This document shows, piece after piece, positions 61,313 through 64,000 of a stretch of 64,000 nt of DNA (position 1 is its first letter; the number at the start of each line of letters is the position of its first letter). The translations under genes and the position numbers were made by a program. The notes under the pieces were generated by a model, which did not search any database, had not been told where the DNA came from, and was given only the letters and a program-made list of their open reading frames with translations. Source of the DNA: an uncultured Desulfobacter sp. (lineage in GTDB: Bacteria > Desulfobacterota > Desulfobacteria > Desulfobacterales > Desulfobacteraceae); assembly GCF_963677125.1 (NCBI RefSeq), contig NZ_OY781882.1, positions 566,501-630,500 on the forward strand, in the 5' to 3' direction.

Positions 61313-61578
61313 TCATCCTTATTATATTCCTGGTTCCCCTGGACTGGAGTCGTTCCATCAATGGCCTTAGGCTCAAGGGCCATGCCCACGTCCAAGGCGG
61401 AAAGCAGTCTGAATAGGCTGGCCACCCTGATATTAGGATTGCCGTTTTCCATTAGGGAGATCCGTTTTTGGTCAAGCCCCACCCGTTTACCCAAGGCTGT
61501 CTGGGTCATCCCTTTTTGCTTCCTCAATTCTCTAAGTGTTGCCCCAAGATCTCTGGGGGAGACCATGATCTGATGCAT
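61306..61578 (-). CDS. hipB: HipB-like antitoxin, XRE-type HTH
   Basis: 90 residues with a Cro/CI helix-turn-helix: LGATLRELRKQKGMTQTALGKRVGLDQKRISLMENG, followed by a dimerisation part IRVASLFRLLSALDVGMAL and an acidic tail. HipB neutralises HipA and represses the operon. The start at 61578 (MHQIM) is preferred: GGAGG sits 5 bases upstream, whereas the TTG at 61590 precedes that site. A palindrome lies just upstream at 61631-61661. Confidence 0.9.
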   Translation of the reverse strand: MHQIMVSPRDLGATLRELRKQKGMTQTALGKRVGLDQKRISLMENGNPNIRVASLFRLLSALDVGMALEPKAIDGTTPVQGNQEYNKDEW

Positions 61579-61630
61579 CGTGTCCTCCAAAAAAAATATG
61601 TCGATAACGGTATAATATCAAATTATGTTT

Positions 61631-61661
61631 AAAACGCCATATTTTTATTTTATGCCGTTTT
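61631..61661. promoter_or_regulatory. Probable hipBA operator
   Basis: AAAACGCCAT (61631-61640) and ATGCCGTTTT (61652-61661) form an inverted repeat with one mismatch. A minus-strand -10 candidate (TATTAT near 61612-61617) lies just downstream, so HipB binding would cover the promoter. Confidence 0.5.
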
Positions 61662-61797
61662 CGCTATATAAGCCCCGTGGGAAAAATAATTGTCGTTGAT
61701 CAGAGGAATTTCTTTCGTTCAGATTAAGAGTATTTTTCTCTGACGAATTCCCAACTTTTATTCATATTTTTATTAAAAGTTGGGGGATCTTGAAGAT

Positions 61798-61860
61798 ATG
61801 AAAAATTTGAATCATCCTAAGAAAGGAAGCCATATTTCTGCCGAACCAATCCAGAGTTAA
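61798..61860 (+). pseudogene. Possible N-terminal stub of a tyrosine recombinase
   Basis: Twenty codons, MKNLNHPKKGSHISAEPIQS, then a stop. The HPKKGS..xxEPI pattern matches what I remember of the first residues of a group of tyrosine-type site-specific recombinases in delta-proteobacteria. Nothing recognisable of the catalytic domain follows. The short length makes the call uncertain. Confidence 0.4.
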
Positions 61861-62530
61861 GCCTCTCGTTTAGATTGTACCATCCCTGCTCACAATGAGC
61901 AGGCGCTTTCCAGCTGCCAACCGAATGTTTCCTTCTCTGGCTATAATAATTTCAATATATTTAAAGAGAAGTATTCCATGCCTGCACCTAAAAAAAAGGA
62001 ACCGGGCCTTCACAATGTGAATAGCCCGGTTACAAAGGGAGAGAGAAAAGAATATATTAAATTGAAGGGCTGTTGTTTGCATCCTTCAATGGATAAGTTT
62101 TTTATATCAGCCGCAAATGACCTGAACCTTACTCGAAGATTACCAGTTGATTAGTTTCATAAGTTTGATTTGATTTTTATCTTTTAAGCTGATTCGGATT
62201 TTTTCATGATTTAGGGGCTACATTTTCTCCTTAGTCCGCTTGTTTTTCAAACTTAATTTCAGGTTCGGACTACTTCCCCGGCGTTATTGAACTTTTCAAC
62301 TGGTTGGATTCGCTTTTTTACAGCAACATTTTGGATTGAAAAAGCGACTTTTGACAGGCTAAAATATTTTCAAAAGAGCAAACTACCTCCAAAACAAGAT
62401 CCGTTTTTAGGGCAAACGATCCCTGTTAATCCTGTGTAAGCTGAAAATGTGGAAGATAAACTTAAGTGGTTGGGAGGAGAATCATATTTACAAAAATCAG
62501 CACTATATACCATTGCTAAATACACTCCTC

Positions 62531-62555
62531 TGCTATATACTTTATATATATAGCA
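62531..62555. promoter_or_regulatory. vapBC operator palindrome
   Basis: TGCTATATA (62531-62539) and TATATAGCA (62547-62555) are exact inverted repeats 7 bases apart, 22 bases before vapB and overlapping AT-rich -10-like sequence. It is a typical autoregulatory site for an AbrB-type antitoxin. Confidence 0.65.
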
Positions 62556-62577
62556 AACTAATTATAGGAGACTGGCC

Positions 62578-62811
62578 ATGGATGTAGGAACCGTCTTTGT
62601 AAATAATAGAACCCAAGCGGTAAGATTACCGGTTGACAGCCGATTCCCGGAAAATGTGAAAAAAGTTGTTGTGCGTGTTGTCGGCAAAGACCGTATACTT
62701 TCTCCTGTGGAAAACACATGGGATAGCTTTTTTCTTTCTGAAGATGGCGTCTCAGATGATTTTATGACGGAACGTGCTTCACAAGAACAATCAGAAAGGG
62801 AAGCTTTTTGA
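62578..62811 (+). CDS. vapB: VapB-like antitoxin, AbrB/SpoVT type
   Basis: 77 residues. The N-terminal swapped-hairpin DNA-binding fold reads TVFVNNRTQAVRLPVDSRFPENVKKVVVRVVG, and the C-terminal tail (DSFFLSEDGVSDDFMTERASQEQSER) is acidic and binds the toxin. AGGAG lies 7 bases upstream. Its stop codon overlaps the vapC ATG by one base (TGATG), so the two are coupled. The palindrome upstream is the likely operator. Confidence 0.9.
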   Translation: MDVGTVFVNNRTQAVRLPVDSRFPENVKKVVVRVVGKDRILSPVENTWDSFFLSEDGVSDDFMTERASQEQSEREAF

Positions 62812-63218
62812 TGCTGAAATATATGTTGGACACCAATATCGTTATTTATGTGATTAAACGTCGACCAATTGAAGTATTGGACATTTTTAACGCCCATGCA
62901 GGCCGGATGTGTATTAGTTCAATCACGTTAGCGGAATTATTACATGGTGTTGAAAAAAGCTCTATGGTGTCGCACAATTTGCGAAAAGTAGAAGATTTTG
63001 TATCACGTCTGGAAGTCCTTCCCTATGATGATAATGCCGCCGCCCACTATGGAAATATCAGAGCGGATTTAGAAAAGAAAGGTACACCTATCGGGGTCAA
63101 TGATTTGCATATTGCAGGCCATGCCCGGAGTGAATCTTTAATCCTGGTTTCTAACAACATACGTGAATTTGTGAGAGTCGATGGTTTGCGGCTCGAAAAT
63201 TGGATCGAAATAGAGTGA
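62811..63218 (+). CDS. vapC: VapC-like PIN-domain ribonuclease toxin
   Basis: 135 residues with the PIN fold: first Asp in YMLDTNIVIYVIKRRP, then SSITLAELLHGVEKS (Glu), and GVNDLHIAGHARSESLILVSNNIREF with the remaining acidic residues. VapC toxins cut tRNA or rRNA with magnesium. The ATG at 62811 is preferred over the TTG at 62808. Confidence 0.93.
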   Translation: MLKYMLDTNIVIYVIKRRPIEVLDIFNAHAGRMCISSITLAELLHGVEKSSMVSHNLRKVEDFVSRLEVLPYDDNAAAHYGNIRADLEKKGTPIGVNDLHIAGHARSESLILVSNNIREFVRVDGLRLENWIEIE

Positions 63219-63684
63219 AGAGATAGGGTTCCAAAGAAAGGACTACCTTTGCGCCAATGTCGATTTTTCAAGCAAATGGATGTCGCAAAATATCCCTATC
63301 TCTCCAGATCTTTTCAAGGACGATTCAACCACAATATGTGGGCTTGTCCAAATTCCAAAAAAGAGAGCCTTATAAATGCAAAAGCTCGCTCTTAAAATTT
63401 TAGCCACCTGAAAATTTATACCATCATTGTGCTCTACTAAAAAAATCGGAATGATAGGAATAGAACATTGAGTGATACACGTAATATTGCTCGCCGGTTT
63501 AATAATTTAAAAAGAGTGGATGTACAGGGACAGTCCGGGGTGCTCATCCGATTGAAAAATTGGATCTGTCAGACGAGTAGTCCTCACCTCACCTGAAACA
63601 CTAAGTATTTGATCTGCACAATTGTATATATCAACGCCAAATAACAAAAATATCTGCTGAGATTTTAGAAAAATTGATCTGTAT
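63219..63684. other. Region between vapC and the antitoxin gene
   Basis: AT-rich, without an open frame I would call a gene. A bulged AAGAG/CTCTT hairpin with an AAAATTTT tail (about 63361-63400) may end the vapBC transcript. Confidence 0.4.
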
Positions 63685-63987
63685 TCAATGAGTGTTGGCA
63701 GCAGGTTGAGCTATCAGGCGAACCCTAAGGGCTACACATATCTTTTTAATTGTATCAAATCGAGGTTTGGTGTTTGGTTTAAGCGCTTTATACAAGGCTT
63801 CACGGATTATCCCTGTCGCTTTGGCGACTTCACTAATACCGGGGCTGGCAGCAACCCACGGAGCGTGGGCCAGTTCTGTAGCATCTCCGTCTTCAATCAC
63901 CATAGTAATGTAAGCAGCAATATCTTCTTCGCTTTTAAGCTGCTGTGCCATATCAAAGTTCGGCAGGTCTGCAATTCGGTTTATCAT
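63685..63987 (-). CDS. HigA-like addiction module antidote protein
   Basis: 100 residues. FDMAQQLKSEEDIAAYITMVIEDGD followed by a helix-turn-helix (GISEVAKATGIIREALYKALKPNTKPRFDTIKKICVALRVRL) is the signature of the putative addiction module antidote family (XRE-type), usually paired with a RelE/HigB-like toxin. In these modules the toxin gene commonly precedes the antidote, so it should lie beyond the right edge of the window. The segment between residues about 36-52 differs from the usual family sequence. Confidence 0.82.
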   Translation of the reverse strand: MINRIADLPNFDMAQQLKSEEDIAAYITMVIEDGDATELAHAPWVAASPGISEVAKATGIIREALYKALKPNTKPRFDTIKKICVALRVRLIAQPAANTH

Positions 63988-64000
63988 GGTTCAATTTTCC

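Larger units (their letters stand above)
61579..62577. other. Spacer between hipBA and vapBC
   Basis: Besides operators at both ends it holds a hairpin (61750-61760 with 61774-61784), a possible integrase stub (61798-61860), an 8-bp hairpin CCTGCTCA/TGAGCAGG (61885-61903), and a CCGGGC/GCCCGG hairpin near 62003-62032. No intact gene; the 62100-62500 stretch is AT-rich and looks decayed. Confidence 0.45.

Noticed and set aside
61870..62082. Minus-strand open frame of 70 codons between hipB and vapB
   Set aside because: Composition not protein-like; it spans two hairpins and has no ribosome site.

Overview
The window looks like a chromosome segment of a sulfate-reducing member of the Desulfobacterota, most likely Desulfobacterales. 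The evidence is a complete dsrMKJOP operon, a D-lactate permease/dehydrogenase operon of the kind found in lactate-oxidising sulfate reducers, a methylmalonyl-CoA:pyruvate transcarboxylase cluster, and a moderate-GC, mostly housekeeping gene set. I assigned the organism from gene content only.

Layout. 1-3.8 kb: the end of a repeat protein, a DUF5320 protein and an azlC-azlD-TrmB regulator operon. 4.0-9.8 kb: a DUF6125-like protein, the transcarboxylase genes (12S, a small subunit, a 5S/biotin-carrier fusion) and a zinc-ribbon protein. 10.0-14.8 kb (minus): the conserved operon rplU-rpmA-obgE-nadD-rsfS-gpmI followed by a degenerate HsdR-N domain protein. 15.0-18.0 kb (minus): a YprB-like exonuclease, a YjdM/PhnA-like protein and an orphan radical SAM protein. 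18.1-23.7 kb (minus): dsrMKJOP preceded by an RsbRD-N domain gene. 24-29 kb: pagL-like, methyltransferase, glycosyltransferase, tRNA-Arg(CCG), folC, rpsU and adk. 29.8-34.1 kb (plus): eno, pyrG, an alpha/beta hydrolase and an Lrp-type regulator. 34-38.4 kb (minus): a fused 5-oxoprolinase and trmO. 38.7-46.3 kb (plus): a large hybrid histidine kinase, a lone receiver protein, a secreted CAP-domain protein and a lytic transglycosylase. 46.3-50.7 kb (minus): the lactate operon.

From about 51 kb to the end the window becomes an accessory region. It holds an ADP-ribosylglycohydrolase, a row of small AT-rich unknown genes with a decayed molybdenum-carrier gene next to a 17-G tract, and then a visibly more GC-rich two-gene cassette: a TPR-CHAT caspase-like protease followed two bases later by a protein that reads like a bacterial gasdermin. 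A 79-bp element with the architecture of an integron attC site follows the cassette. HipBA, VapBC and a HigA-like antitoxin fill the right end, with what may be the N-terminal stub of a tyrosine recombinase. I read this as a defence and toxin-antitoxin island, with the protease-gasdermin pair as the most interesting unit.

Two dispersed repeat families lie in the intergenic regions: two 145-bp MITE-like elements with TA ends and related terminal inverted repeats (6.5 and 28.5 kb), and at least five copies of a roughly 75-110-bp hairpin repeat with conserved ends and a partly covarying stem (6.9, 28.3, 37.9, 43.4 and 43.5 kb). No rRNA gene, CRISPR array or intact transposase was seen.
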